NCBI GenBank assembly: GCA_016871515.1 | Contig: VHDE01000044.1 | Location: 1-42,647, forward strand | Length of the DNA: 42,647 nucleotides | Source of the DNA: Verrucomicrobiota bacterium | GTDB taxonomy: Bacteria > Verrucomicrobiota > Verrucomicrobiia > Limisphaerales > SIBE01 | Direction of reading: 5' to 3' | Part shown: positions 25,088-33,537 of the stretch, piece by piece | Layout of the letters: the number at the start of each line of letters is the position of its first letter | Position numbering within the stretch: the first letter of the stretch is position 1 | Position numbers and translations under genes: made by a program | The notes under the pieces: generated by a model | What the model was told of the DNA's origin: nothing | What the model saw: the letters and a program-made list of their open reading frames with translations, nothing else | Database searches by the model: none

Positions 25088-26401
25088 ATGAAAAAAATGA
25101 TCACGTCGGCCGGAGTTGTTGTCTTAGGTGCTGCCAGTGTGCAAGCTCAGTATGCCCCTGCGCCAGGACTCACTCGGATCGAAACTGCCAAGCCTTGGAG
25201 TGTTTCGGCTTCGCTGCGCGGATTTTATGACGACAATTACGTTACTCGCCCATCAAAAGGAGCGGTCGTTCTAACACCTGCAGGTCCAGTCGAACAAGAT
25301 CGGCGCGACAGTTTCGGCTTTGAGGTTAGCCCCTCAGCGGCCCTGAATTTGGTCATGCCACAAACATATTTGGGGTTGAGTTACGTTTATGGGATGCGGT
25401 GGTACGAAGATCGGGAAAACAACAAGGCCGATCACAGCCATCAGGCCAACCTGAAGATCAATCACGCTTTTACCGAACGATACAAGTTGGACGTTAGTGA
25501 TTCCTTTGTAGTCGCTCAGGAACCCAGCATCATCGATGAACGAGGCGGTATTACCGTTCCGTTGCGTGTCGATGGAGATAATATTCGTAATACGGCTTCA
25601 CTCACTTTCACGGCCGGTCTAACCGAGAAACTGGGAACTGTTCTAGGATATTCGAATACATTCTATGATTACGATCAGGACGCATCGGATGTCCCGTTTG
25701 GCAGCCTCTCCGCGCTCTTGGATCGCCTGGAACATTTGATCTCGGCGAATTTGCGCTGGCAGGCGCTTCCCAGCACCGTTGGCATCCTTGGTTACCAATA
25801 CGGCATTACGGAATACGATAGCGGACGGGATCATCTCCTGGCTCCTGGCGTACCGAGTGAAATCAGGGACAGCAATTCACATTATGTTTTCGTCGGAGCA
25901 GATCATAGCTTCAATCCGCAACTCAACGGGGCCTTGCGCGTCGGTGTCCAGTTCACCGAGTACGACAATGTCAATGAAGATACGGTGGGCCCCTACGTGG
26001 ACGGCAGCGTCACCTGGACCTACAACCCGGCAAGTTACCTGCAACTCGGTGTTCGGCACACGCGGTTAGCAACGGATGTCCCAGGTCTTATCCTTTTGGG
26101 AGGGACTGTTGATCCTACTCTGGACCAAGAAGCCACGACCCTTTATGGCTCCGTCAATCACAAGATCACTCCGAAGCTGACCGGAAGCCTGCTGGCTCAA
26201 TTCCAGCACGGCGAATTTGAGGGTGGCGGTGTCGATGGCGACTCAGAGAACTTCCTGCTCGCGGGCTTGAATCTTTCTTACGAAATCAATAAGTTCCTGG
26301 CGGCCGAAGCTGGATACAATTTTGACCGATTGGATTCTGACATTCCATTCCGCAGTTACACCCGTAACCGCGTTTATGTCGGTATCCGCGCTACTTACTA
26401 A
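25088..26401 (+). CDS. Outer-membrane beta-barrel protein of EPS cluster
   Basis: This 437-residue exported protein has a signal peptide at about 1-20 (KKMITSAGVVVLGAASVQA). The rest is alternating hydrophobic/polar strands with many Tyr, Asp and Asn, and it ends YVGIRATY, an aromatic-terminated last strand typical of outer-membrane barrels. Repeated patterns such as SYVYGMRWYEDRE and LRVGVQFTEYDNVNED fit a 16- to 18-strand barrel. It resembles the barrels found with Wzx/Wzy-type or exosortase-linked polysaccharide clusters. Position before Wzc- and Wza-like genes supports a role in polysaccharide secretion. A rho-independent terminator follows the gene. Confidence 0.8.
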   Translation: MKKMITSAGVVVLGAASVQAQYAPAPGLTRIETAKPWSVSASLRGFYDDNYVTRPSKGAVVLTPAGPVEQDRRDSFGFEVSPSAALNLVMPQTYLGLSYVYGMRWYEDRENNKADHSHQANLKINHAFTERYKLDVSDSFVVAQEPSIIDERGGITVPLRVDGDNIRNTASLTFTAGLTEKLGTVLGYSNTFYDYDQDASDVPFGSLSALLDRLEHLISANLRWQALPSTVGILGYQYGITEYDSGRDHLLAPGVPSEIRDSNSHYVFVGADHSFNPQLNGALRVGVQFTEYDNVNEDTVGPYVDGSVTWTYNPASYLQLGVRHTRLATDVPGLILLGGTVDPTLDQEATTLYGSVNHKITPKLTGSLLAQFQHGEFEGGGVDGDSENFLLAGLNLSYEINKFLAAEAGYNFDRLDSDIPFRSYTRNRVYVGIRATY

Positions 26402-26425
26402 GTGTAACAGTTGAACCTTTAGTTC

Positions 26426-26461
26426 GGAGGCTGGAATACAAAATCTAGCCTCCTTTTTTTT
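26426..26461 (+). terminator. Rho-independent terminator/attenuator before wzc
   Basis: The stem GGAGGCT (26426-26432) pairs with AGCCTCC (26447-26453), the loop is 14 nt, and eight T residues follow (26454-26461). This is the classical terminator form. The T-run ends 3 bases before the ATG of the Wzc-like gene, so transcripts reaching that gene must read through it. Confidence 0.85.
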
Positions 26462-26464
26462 ATT

Positions 26465-28636
26465 ATGGACGCTCCAAAGAACTCTAACGCTCCCGCCCCC
26501 GAAACAAAACTCCACTTTCTCGATTACTGGCGGATCATCCGCATCCGGAAGACCGTCATCCTCGCCGTGTTCTTGCTAGTCGTCCTAACGACCACAGCCG
26601 TGACGTTTATTTTGCCGGAATCTTTCTCCAGCACCGTCCGTATTGAGGTCGGGAAAGATACGACCGACATCGCTCCACTGCTGATGGGCGCCCAAACGCA
26701 AGTCGGCTTCGATCCTTATTTTATCACGACTGAATTCGAGAAAATAAGGTCCAAGCACGTTCTCTATCAGGTCATCGACAAGCTAAAACTTAACGAGAAA
26801 TGGTCGAAAAAATTCGGCATCGATGGCGTGCTTAAAACGCCCGAGACCTTTCTCCGTTTGCTCAGCAAGGTCGATGTTCGCCAGACGCGCAACACCAGCC
26901 TGATTGAAATTCGAGTTTATAGCGACGATCCCAAAGAAGCCGCTGACATCGCTAATGAAATAGCCGACACCTACAAGAGCTTGCGCGAGGAAAAGATGAA
27001 GGGCGCATCAACTACGAGCGTTAAAATCCTCAAAGAGCAGCGGGACGAACAGGAGATACGTTTGAAAGCAGCGCAGGATCGCATGGATGAGTTGAGGAAA
27101 GAACTCAAGGTTTCCGACATCGATGTCGGCGGGCCATCCATGACGCTGGAGCCGGAGATCGTTCGGGTCATCGCTCGCGACCGCGTCCAAGCCGAGAGCA
27201 CCTCTGTACATTTCGAAACTCTCTTGGGTGAGTTTAGAAGCAAGAGCCGGGCAGAACTGCGCAAAGCCATTCCGACCGCCTCACCAGACCAACATCTCGG
27301 CGAACTGCTCAGCAAGTTTTATGCGGCCGAGAACACGTTCGCGACGCTGGTCAATAATTTCGGCTCCGACCATCCCCAAGTTCGCGACATTACGTCTTTG
27401 ATCACCAATCTCAATGCTCAGATCGAAGAACGCGTTGACGGAGTAATTCTCGGTCTGGAAGCTCAAGCGCGAGCTCAGAAAGACCGTGTCACCGCCTTCG
27501 AGAAGCAAGTCGAAGACGCTCGCAAGAAAGACGCCGAAATGATGGAGCAGTACCGTCCTTACTTCAAAGCCAAGCGGGACGTCGAGACTGAGCAAAGAAT
27601 CTACGAAACGATCAGCCTGCGCATCCTGCAGGAGACGGTCGATGCTGCCTTGCCCAAGCAGTCGTTAGTGGTGGTTATTGACAAGGCTGAAGAAAGCAAG
27701 CGCGCAGTCCGCCCTAATATCCCTTTGAACATCTCTCTTGGAGTTATCGTGGGTTTGATCATGGGATTCGGCCTCGCTTTCTTTATCGAGTATTTGGACA
27801 CCAGCGTCAAAACCATCGATGATGTCGAACGTTCTCTCCAGGCGCCCGTGCTCGGAGTCATTCCGCAAAATGTCGGTTCTCTCATCGAAGAAGGACCGGA
27901 AAGTCCGCATGCCGAAGCCTACCGTGTCTTGCGCACGAATATTCTCTTTTCGCGCAAAGACTCAATGATGAATTCGTTAACGGTGGTCAGCGGCGGCGCT
28001 GGTGAAGGCAAATCGACCACGATCTTTAACTTGGCGACGGTCTTTGCGCAAAATGGACAGAAAGTCTTGATTGTCGATTCCGACTTGCGGCGGCCCAGCC
28101 TGCACAAACTGCTGAAAGTTTCGAACTCTCTCGGCTTGACGAATTTCCTGTTGAAACAAAATTCTTTGGAAGAAGTCATTCAAACCACAAGTCTTCCGAC
28201 TTTGCACTTCCTGGCCAGCGGCAAACTTCCGAGCAGCTCGCTGGGCATTTTGAACTCGGCCCAGATGAAAGAGTTTATTCAGGCAGTGAAAAAACGTTAC
28301 GATTTTGTTTTCTTCGACTCCCCTCCCATCATGGGCGTCAGCGATGCGTCGATTCTGGCCAGTGTCGTGGACCTCTCGCTGCTGGTGATTCAGTACCGCA
28401 AGTATCCGCAGGCGATGACGATTCGCGCCAAACAAATGGTCGAAAAAGTCGGCGGCACGATGCTGGGCGTCGTTCTGAACAACATCAACATTTCTCAAGA
28501 TTCCTACTACTACTACTACAGCGGCTACTATTATGATTATTACTCGAAGCATGACGATGACGCTTCGAAGAATAACGGCGAAAAGAAAACCCCTGACCTC
28601 GCCCGGGGCGGGGTTGAAATAAAACCAAAATATTAA
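26465..28636 (+). CDS. Wzc-like polysaccharide co-polymerase / tyrosine kinase
   Basis: This 723-residue protein joins a Wzz-type chain-length domain (two membrane helices, about 30-52 and 417-442, with a long coiled-coil periplasmic part between) to a BY-kinase. Kinase motifs are Walker A GGAGEGKST (about 508-516), Walker A' VLIVDSDLRRPS (about 535-546) and Walker B FVFFDSPP (about 614-621). The tail has ten tyrosines within 16 residues (679-696), the expected autophosphorylation cluster. It should control polymer length and export by cycles of phosphorylation. There is no Shine-Dalgarno sequence at the expected distance, because a terminator hairpin fills that space. The next ATG in frame is far inside the protein, so 26465 is kept. 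Confidence 0.92.
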   Translation: MDAPKNSNAPAPETKLHFLDYWRIIRIRKTVILAVFLLVVLTTTAVTFILPESFSSTVRIEVGKDTTDIAPLLMGAQTQVGFDPYFITTEFEKIRSKHVLYQVIDKLKLNEKWSKKFGIDGVLKTPETFLRLLSKVDVRQTRNTSLIEIRVYSDDPKEAADIANEIADTYKSLREEKMKGASTTSVKILKEQRDEQEIRLKAAQDRMDELRKELKVSDIDVGGPSMTLEPEIVRVIARDRVQAESTSVHFETLLGEFRSKSRAELRKAIPTASPDQHLGELLSKFYAAENTFATLVNNFGSDHPQVRDITSLITNLNAQIEERVDGVILGLEAQARAQKDRVTAFEKQVEDARKKDAEMMEQYRPYFKAKRDVETEQRIYETISLRILQETVDAALPKQSLVVVIDKAEESKRAVRPNIPLNISLGVIVGLIMGFGLAFFIEYLDTSVKTIDDVERSLQAPVLGVIPQNVGSLIEEGPESPHAEAYRVLRTNILFSRKDSMMNSLTVVSGGAGEGKSTTIFNLATVFAQNGQKVLIVDSDLRRPSLHKLLKVSNSLGLTNFLLKQNSLEEVIQTTSLPTLHFLASGKLPSSSLGILNSAQMKEFIQAVKKRYDFVFFDSPPIMGVSDASILASVVDLSLLVIQYRKYPQAMTIRAKQMVEKVGGTMLGVVLNNINISQDSYYYYYSGYYYDYYSKHDDDASKNNGEKKTPDLARGGVEIKPKY

Positions 28637-28674
28637 TTGTCCTGTTTGGGGCGAATCGATTAGTAGTCATTGCA

Positions 28675-29343
28675 ATGAATTTGTGTTTGAAATTGTGCGC
28701 CTCAGCCGCGCGGTGCGCCCGCTTGACTGTGGCGCTCCTGCTTCTCCCTCTGGCAGCTTGTACGACACCCAACTCCACCTTCGAAGGTTCTTCGCCCAAT
28801 GATACCAGTCTTGGAGGAGCCGATTCTACCAGCCGTACGAACAGCGCCCCTTCCATCAACCCTTCTTCCAATCTGCTGCGGGTTGGCGATCCCTTGACCA
28901 TCAATTTTACCGGGGTCCAAGATCCGCCGGGACAACATCAGGAACGCATCAAGGAGGATGGGATGATCACCTTGCCGCTGATTGGCTCGATCCAAGCGGC
29001 GGGAAAAACGATCGGGCAATTGCAGCAAGAAATAACCGAACGCTACGTGCCAAAGTACTACAAGCGTCTGAACGTCACGATCGCCAGCGAAATGCGTTTT
29101 TTCGTGGTTATTGGCGAGGTTAGGAAAGAAGACCGTCATCAGTTCGCCGGTGAAATGACGGTTCTCAAGGCCATTGCGGCAGCGGGTGGTTTTACAGACT
29201 TCGCCAAGAGGACGAAGGTTCAAGTCACTCGCGCCAACGGCAAGAAAATCACCGTCGATTGCAATAAGGCGCAAAAGGACCCGAGCGTGGATGTGGCGAT
29301 TTATCCGGACGACAAGATTTACGTTCCACGGCGCCTCTTCTAG
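28675..29343 (+). CDS. Wza-like polysaccharide export lipoprotein
   Basis: This 222-residue lipoprotein has a signal peptide with lipobox LAAC (Cys29), a Ser/Thr/Asn-rich linker, a polysaccharide export (PES) domain at about 62-140 (LRVGDPLTINFTGVQDPPG and ITLPLIGSIQAAGKTIGQL), and one SLBB-like domain (FFVVIGEVRKEDRHQFAGEM onward). It is shorter than E. coli Wza (about 380 residues) and lacks the C-terminal helix that crosses the outer membrane, so the beta-barrel protein upstream may supply that passage. It follows the Wzc-like gene by 38 bases. Its TAG stop lies at the edge of a palindromic element. Confidence 0.88.
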   Translation: MNLCLKLCASAARCARLTVALLLLPLAACTTPNSTFEGSSPNDTSLGGADSTSRTNSAPSINPSSNLLRVGDPLTINFTGVQDPPGQHQERIKEDGMITLPLIGSIQAAGKTIGQLQQEITERYVPKYYKRLNVTIASEMRFFVVIGEVRKEDRHQFAGEMTVLKAIAAAGGFTDFAKRTKVQVTRANGKKITVDCNKAQKDPSVDVAIYPDDKIYVPRRLF

Positions 29344-29431
29344 CGAGGCAGCCTGGAACCCGAACAAATCTAAAATGCAAGCGCAGAATGTGCCCGCGAA
29401 CTTTCGTTGGTATTAGGCGCTGCCTCGCTAG
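29340..29431. repeat. Inverted repeat spanning the wza-FHA gap
   Basis: Perfect 13-bp arms CTAGCGAGGCAGC (29340-29352) and GCTGCCTCGCTAG (29419-29431) enclose 66 bases. The left arm contains the stop codon of the Wza-like gene, and the right arm ends one base before the ATG of the FHA gene. The spacer is therefore almost exactly the element. Confidence 0.8.
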
Positions 29432-29821
29432 ATGGTTCAGTTCCAGATTCTTAACGGCAGACAGTCGGGCCTGAATCACTTCGTCAACCAGTTCCCTGCA
29501 ACCTTAGGTCGATCTCATTCGGCGGACATTTGTGTGGAAGGCGATGGGATTTGGGATCAACACCTCGAGATAAGCCTCGATCCTTCGCACTGCTTTACTG
29601 TCAAAACGTTTCCCAACTGTCTCGCCTCCCTTAACGGACAACGATTCGATCAATCACCCTTAAGAAGCGGCGACACAATCGAGATAGGCTCAGTTCGAAT
29701 GCGGTTCTGGCTCAAGCAAACAAGGCAACCCAGTCTGCGGCCGCGCGAGATCGCCACTTGGATAGGCCTCGGCGTTCTTTCGCTTGGCCAAGTCGCCCTC
29801 ATCTATTGGTTGTCGCGATAA
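29432..29821 (+). CDS. FHA-domain protein with C-terminal membrane anchor
   Basis: This 129-residue protein consists of a forkhead-associated domain (about 3-95) and one C-terminal membrane helix (about 107-127, ATWIGLGVLSLGQVALIYWL). FHA domains bind phosphothreonine peptides. The conserved GRS (TLGRSHSADICVEG) and a distal His (DQHLEI) are present, and LNGQRFDQSPLRSGDTIEIG matches the end of the fold. The usual SRRHA is altered to WDQHLEI. It closes the polysaccharide cluster next to a BY-kinase, so a link to phosphorylation-dependent control of export is possible, but BY-kinases act on tyrosine, not threonine. There is no clear Shine-Dalgarno sequence. Confidence 0.75.
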   Translation: MVQFQILNGRQSGLNHFVNQFPATLGRSHSADICVEGDGIWDQHLEISLDPSHCFTVKTFPNCLASLNGQRFDQSPLRSGDTIEIGSVRMRFWLKQTRQPSLRPREIATWIGLGVLSLGQVALIYWLSR

Positions 29822-29877
29822 TGGCAGTTGCATTCTCACGGGCCTAACTTTACCAACTTTACCGAAGATCTGTCAGT

Positions 29878-32685
29878 CTATGCCGCACTCAGATTTTCAA
29901 GGGCAGCCAAGACACGCTGGAGTTTGGCTTCCCAGTCGAGCAATCGTTTCTGATGCTCTTCCAGGACAGCCCGGGGAACCTTCTCTGTGAAGGCCGGGTT
30001 AATCAGTTTTTGTTTTACTTTCTCTATCTCCGCTTCAATCTTAGCGCGCTCTTTCGTCAATCGAGTCCTCTCTGCCTCCACGTCAATCAAGCCTTCCAAA
30101 GGCAGGTAAAGTTCTCCAAATGTGGAACGCACCGTCGGCGTGCCTTTGCGCGGCTGGTAATCCGGAACGACGTCCAAGCTCTCCGCATTCAGCAGGATTT
30201 TCAAAACCTCAGCCTCGTACGCAGGCAGCGCTTGATCAGGCTTCAAAATGAATTTGACCTTCTTGCTGGAGGAAACATTCCCTTCGCGCCGCAGATTACG
30301 GCCTTGCGAAACCAATTCATACTTGGCATCGACAAACCGCGCTGCTTCCTGGCTCAGACCATAATAGGTCTTGAAATCGTCATCGAACGGCCCTGGCCAG
30401 TGAGCCGACATAATGGATTCGCCACCTTGATCGGCCGGCAACTCCTCGTGATAGCTCAATCCCCGCCACAACTCTTCGGTAATGAACGGAAGAAACGGAT
30501 GGAATAACCGCAGTGTGTTCGACAAAACGAAATCGAGCACGCTCAGCGTGTTGGCCTTAAGTGCTGCGTCCGAACCAAAGAACACAGCTTTGCTGGCCTC
30601 CAAATACCAATCACAGAATTCACTCCAGAAAAAGCGGTATAAGGCCTGCGCCGCTTCGTTGAACTTATAGCTGGCCAAGGCATCGGAGATCTCGCGAATG
30701 GAGGAATCAAGCTTAAGCAAAATCCATTTGTCGTCGCTCGTCAGCCGGCTCGGATCAATTTCGCCTTCCGGCTCTCCACCTTGCATCTGCCGGAAACGGC
30801 AGGCATTCCAAAGCTTGTTGCAGAAATTGCGTCCCAGCTCCACCTGTTGCTCATCGTACAGCACATCCTGTCCGAGTGGCGCCGACCGCATGACGCCGAA
30901 TCGCAACGCATCGGCGCCATATTGATTGATCAGGTCCAGCGGATCAGGCGAATTGCCGAGACTCTTGGACATCTTCCGTCCCTGTTTGTCGCGAATAATG
31001 CCGGTGAAATAAACGTTGCGGAACGGCATCTCACCCATGAACTCATACCCAGCCATAATCATACGTGCGACCCAGAAAAAGATGATGTCCGGACCCGTCA
31101 CGAGATCGGTCGTTGGATAAAATGTCCTCAACGTCTCATTTTTCGCATCCACCTCCACGTTGCCCGTCCATCCCATCGTGGCAAACGGCCAAAGCCACGA
31201 ACTGCACCATGTATCGAGCACGTCGGGATCCTGGGTCCAGCCCAGTTCAGGCAATTCGCGCTGCGCTTCAGGAATGGATGTGGTGATGACAGCGCCGTCT
31301 GTCGAGTCAGCGTGAATGAACTCAGCATTCGCGTGGACATAACGCGCCACGACCTCAAGGTCCGCTGCGGAAAGTCCTTCGCCCGAAGCTAGAGGTTTTC
31401 TGAATTGCGGCACGCGGTGTCCCCACCAAAGCTGCCGCGAAATACACCAATCTTGAATATTGGCCATCCAATGATCATAGACCTTGGCCCAACGCTCCGG
31501 ATGAAACTTGAGTGTTCCATTGGCGACGCAAGTGCGCGACTTTTCCACGCTTGGATATTTGAGAAACCACTGTTCGGAAAGACGCGGTTCAATCGGCACG
31601 TCAGCCCGTTCGCTGAAGCCGACGTTGTTTTGATAAGGCTCATCTTTCTCCAGCACGCCCAGTTCTTTCAGTTTTTCACTGGCAACCTTGCGCGCCTTGA
31701 ATCGGTCGAGTCCATTCAGATCAGTGCCGGCCAGCGCATTCATCGTCGCGTCCGGATTCATGATATCGACCGCTGGCAATCTGTGGCGCTGGCCAATCTC
31801 AAAGTCCGCCTTGTCATGGGCGGGAGTCACCTTGAGAACGCCGGTGCCGAATTCGAAATCGACGTGCTCATCTCCGATAATTGGAATCAGCTTTTGTTCG
31901 CGCGGCAATTCCGCAGGCAACGGACGAATAACATGCTTGCCAATCAAGGAGGCATAGCGCGAATCCTTCGGATTCACTGCTACGGCCGTGTCCCCAGGGA
32001 TAGTTTCCGGCCGTGTGGTGGCAATGGTGAGCATTCGGCCGGGCTCTTCCGCCACTTCAACTTTGAAGTAATAGAGCATGGCATTCTGCTGCTTCATCAC
32101 TACTTCCTCATCCGATAGCGCAGTCAACGACGCCGGACACCAGTTTACCATTCGCTTGCCACGATAAACAAGACCCTTCCGGTAGAGATCAACGAACACC
32201 TTCTGAACGCAGCGCGAATACTCCGGGTCCATCGTGAAACGTTCACGGGTCCAATCGCATGACGCGCCGAGCCGTTTGAGTTGTTCGATGATGATGCCGC
32301 CATGCTTCTCCTTCCATTCCCAGACTTTCTCCAGAAACTTCTCGCGACCGAGATCATTACGATGCTTTATCTCCCCAGCCTTCTTGAGCGTGCGCTCGAC
32401 GACCGTTTGCGTCGCGATACCGGCATGATCTGTCCCGGGAAGCCACAGAACTTCTTTGCCATCCATCCGCGCTTTGCGAGCCAGGATATCTTGAATGGTG
32501 TTGTTCAGGACGTGCCCCATCGTCAGCACGCCTGTGACATTGGGCGGCGGAATAACGATGGAGTAAGCCGGACGTTTGGCTGAAACGCGCGCGGGACTGG
32601 CCGTAAAGCAATTTCGCTCCAGCCAAAACCGATACCATTTCTCCTCGACGGCGCGAGGCTCGTACGCTTTTGGAATTTCACTCAT
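29878..32685 (-). CDS. valS: Valyl-tRNA synthetase
   Basis: This 935-residue class Ia synthetase charges tRNA-Val with valine in the cytosol. The HIGH-type motif is seen in PPPNVTGVLTMGHVLNN (about residues 47-63) and the KMSKS loop as RKMSKSLGNSPDP (about 568-580). The editing (CP1) domain holds TTRPETIPGDTAVAVNPKD. The C-terminal coiled coil (ERTRLTKERAKIEAEIEKVK) is typical of ValRS. Length is normal. The start is only 11 bases after the toxin gene vapC, so transcription probably comes through the toxin-antitoxin pair or from further upstream. It converges on the FHA gene with a 56-bp gap. Confidence 0.97.
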   Translation of the reverse strand: MSEIPKAYEPRAVEEKWYRFWLERNCFTASPARVSAKRPAYSIVIPPPNVTGVLTMGHVLNNTIQDILARKARMDGKEVLWLPGTDHAGIATQTVVERTLKKAGEIKHRNDLGREKFLEKVWEWKEKHGGIIIEQLKRLGASCDWTRERFTMDPEYSRCVQKVFVDLYRKGLVYRGKRMVNWCPASLTALSDEEVVMKQQNAMLYYFKVEVAEEPGRMLTIATTRPETIPGDTAVAVNPKDSRYASLIGKHVIRPLPAELPREQKLIPIIGDEHVDFEFGTGVLKVTPAHDKADFEIGQRHRLPAVDIMNPDATMNALAGTDLNGLDRFKARKVASEKLKELGVLEKDEPYQNNVGFSERADVPIEPRLSEQWFLKYPSVEKSRTCVANGTLKFHPERWAKVYDHWMANIQDWCISRQLWWGHRVPQFRKPLASGEGLSAADLEVVARYVHANAEFIHADSTDGAVITTSIPEAQRELPELGWTQDPDVLDTWCSSWLWPFATMGWTGNVEVDAKNETLRTFYPTTDLVTGPDIIFFWVARMIMAGYEFMGEMPFRNVYFTGIIRDKQGRKMSKSLGNSPDPLDLINQYGADALRFGVMRSAPLGQDVLYDEQQVELGRNFCNKLWNACRFRQMQGGEPEGEIDPSRLTSDDKWILLKLDSSIREISDALASYKFNEAAQALYRFFWSEFCDWYLEASKAVFFGSDAALKANTLSVLDFVLSNTLRLFHPFLPFITEELWRGLSYHEELPADQGGESIMSAHWPGPFDDDFKTYYGLSQEAARFVDAKYELVSQGRNLRREGNVSSSKKVKFILKPDQALPAYEAEVLKILLNAESLDVVPDYQPRKGTPTVRSTFGELYLPLEGLIDVEAERTRLTKERAKIEAEIEKVKQKLINPAFTEKVPRAVLEEHQKRLLDWEAKLQRVLAALENLSAA

Positions 32686-32696
32686 GCGCAGACAAT

Positions 32697-33101
32697 CTAG
32701 CTGATAACTTCAAACTCACCGAATTGCCGAAAATGATCATCAAAACTGGCCACTCGGAATACCTCTTGGTTCTTCATGACCACAAACGAAACCGCATCGC
32801 AGAAGGAATAATCCTTGTCCACACATTGTCGCAAGATCTCGAGCGCGGCTTGTTGTTCCGAATGTATTGGATCAATGAGCCGAATGACCCCGCGCTCCCA
32901 AAAATCGCTGATCACTTGCTCGCGCAGTCGCCGCGAGCGACAGAAGTAAGCGTAAATCTCAGCGAAAACGAACGTTGTGCTAACCAGCGGAGCGCGTTGG
33001 CTGGCCAATTCACCTCCCAGATGACGCGCCCGCGAATGTTGCGTTTCAGTCCTGTCTCGAAGGGTAATCCAAAACGACGAATCGATGAACACCGCATTCA
33101 T
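32697..33101 (-). CDS. vapC: PIN-domain toxin (VapC type)
   Basis: This 134-residue PIN-domain ribonuclease toxin is expected to cut RNA, often tRNA, when freed from its antitoxin. The acidic set is complete: Asp7 (AVFIDSSFW), Glu48 (FVFAEIYAYF), Asp102 (SFCDAVSF) and Asp121 (ASFDDHF). It overlaps the upstream antitoxin gene by 4 bases, the usual toxin-antitoxin arrangement. It lies immediately before valS (11 bases). The RNA target cannot be inferred from sequence. All key residues are kept, so the toxin should be functional. Confidence 0.88.
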   Translation of the reverse strand: MNAVFIDSSFWITLRDRTETQHSRARHLGGELASQRAPLVSTTFVFAEIYAYFCRSRRLREQVISDFWERGVIRLIDPIHSEQQAALEILRQCVDKDYSFCDAVSFVVMKNQEVFRVASFDDHFRQFGEFEVIS

Positions 33102-33502
33102 TCCTTATCCAGCGGCTTCCAGACCCATTGTCCATTGACCTTCTGGTATTTTTTCGGCCCACCATAAATATAATGGTCATGGTTCACGGCCCCATCTTCA
33201 TGGCCAACGAAACCTGAGTCATCAGCCGGTGGATCTAGCAACGGATTCTTTTCCCAAGCCTGCTCGGGGACTGTCATCTTCTCGTCGATGAACGAGCGAA
33301 TCACTGCTGCCATCGGTTCACCTCGCCGTCTGCTTTCAGATTGCAAAAAGTCATACTCGGACTTGCTGAGGTAAACCTGCGTGCGAACCATTGATGCAGC
33401 CGCCTCGTTGGTCTTGTAGGCAGCGACAGCTTCTTTCAATAACCCACTCTCGGCCAAGTCAGTGCTTGATGCCCGCGATTTAGGTGGCGATTTCTTTTTC
33501 AC
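33098..33502 (-). CDS. vapB: Ribbon-helix-helix antitoxin (VapB type)
   Basis: This 134-residue protein has a central ribbon-helix-helix DNA-binding part (about 38-76, VRTQVYLSKSEYDFLQSESR and the helix AAVIRSFIDEKM). A Lys-rich N-terminus precedes it, and an aromatic/Pro tail (GGPKKYQKVNGQWVWKPL) follows that probably wraps the toxin. It is longer than most VapB antitoxins (70-90 residues). The gene overlaps vapC by 4 bases and has a palindrome just upstream that should be its own operator. It lies between cimA and valS in the same direction. Confidence 0.78.
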   Translation of the reverse strand: MKKKSPPKSRASSTDLAESGLLKEAVAAYKTNEAAASMVRTQVYLSKSEYDFLQSESRRRGEPMAAVIRSFIDEKMTVPEQAWEKNPLLDPPADDSGFVGHEDGAVNHDHYIYGGPKKYQKVNGQWVWKPLDKE

Positions 33503-33510
33503 AGCGCCAC

Positions 33511-33530
33511 ATATACATCATAATGTATAT
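33511..33530 (-). promoter_or_regulatory. Palindromic operator before the vapBC pair
   Basis: ATATACAT (33511-33518) and ATGTATAT (33523-33530) form a perfect 8-bp inverted repeat with 4 bases between. It begins 9 bases upstream of the antitoxin ATG. AT-rich palindromes in this position are typical autoregulatory sites of RHH antitoxins. Confidence 0.65.
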
Positions 33531-33537
33531 ACGTCAA

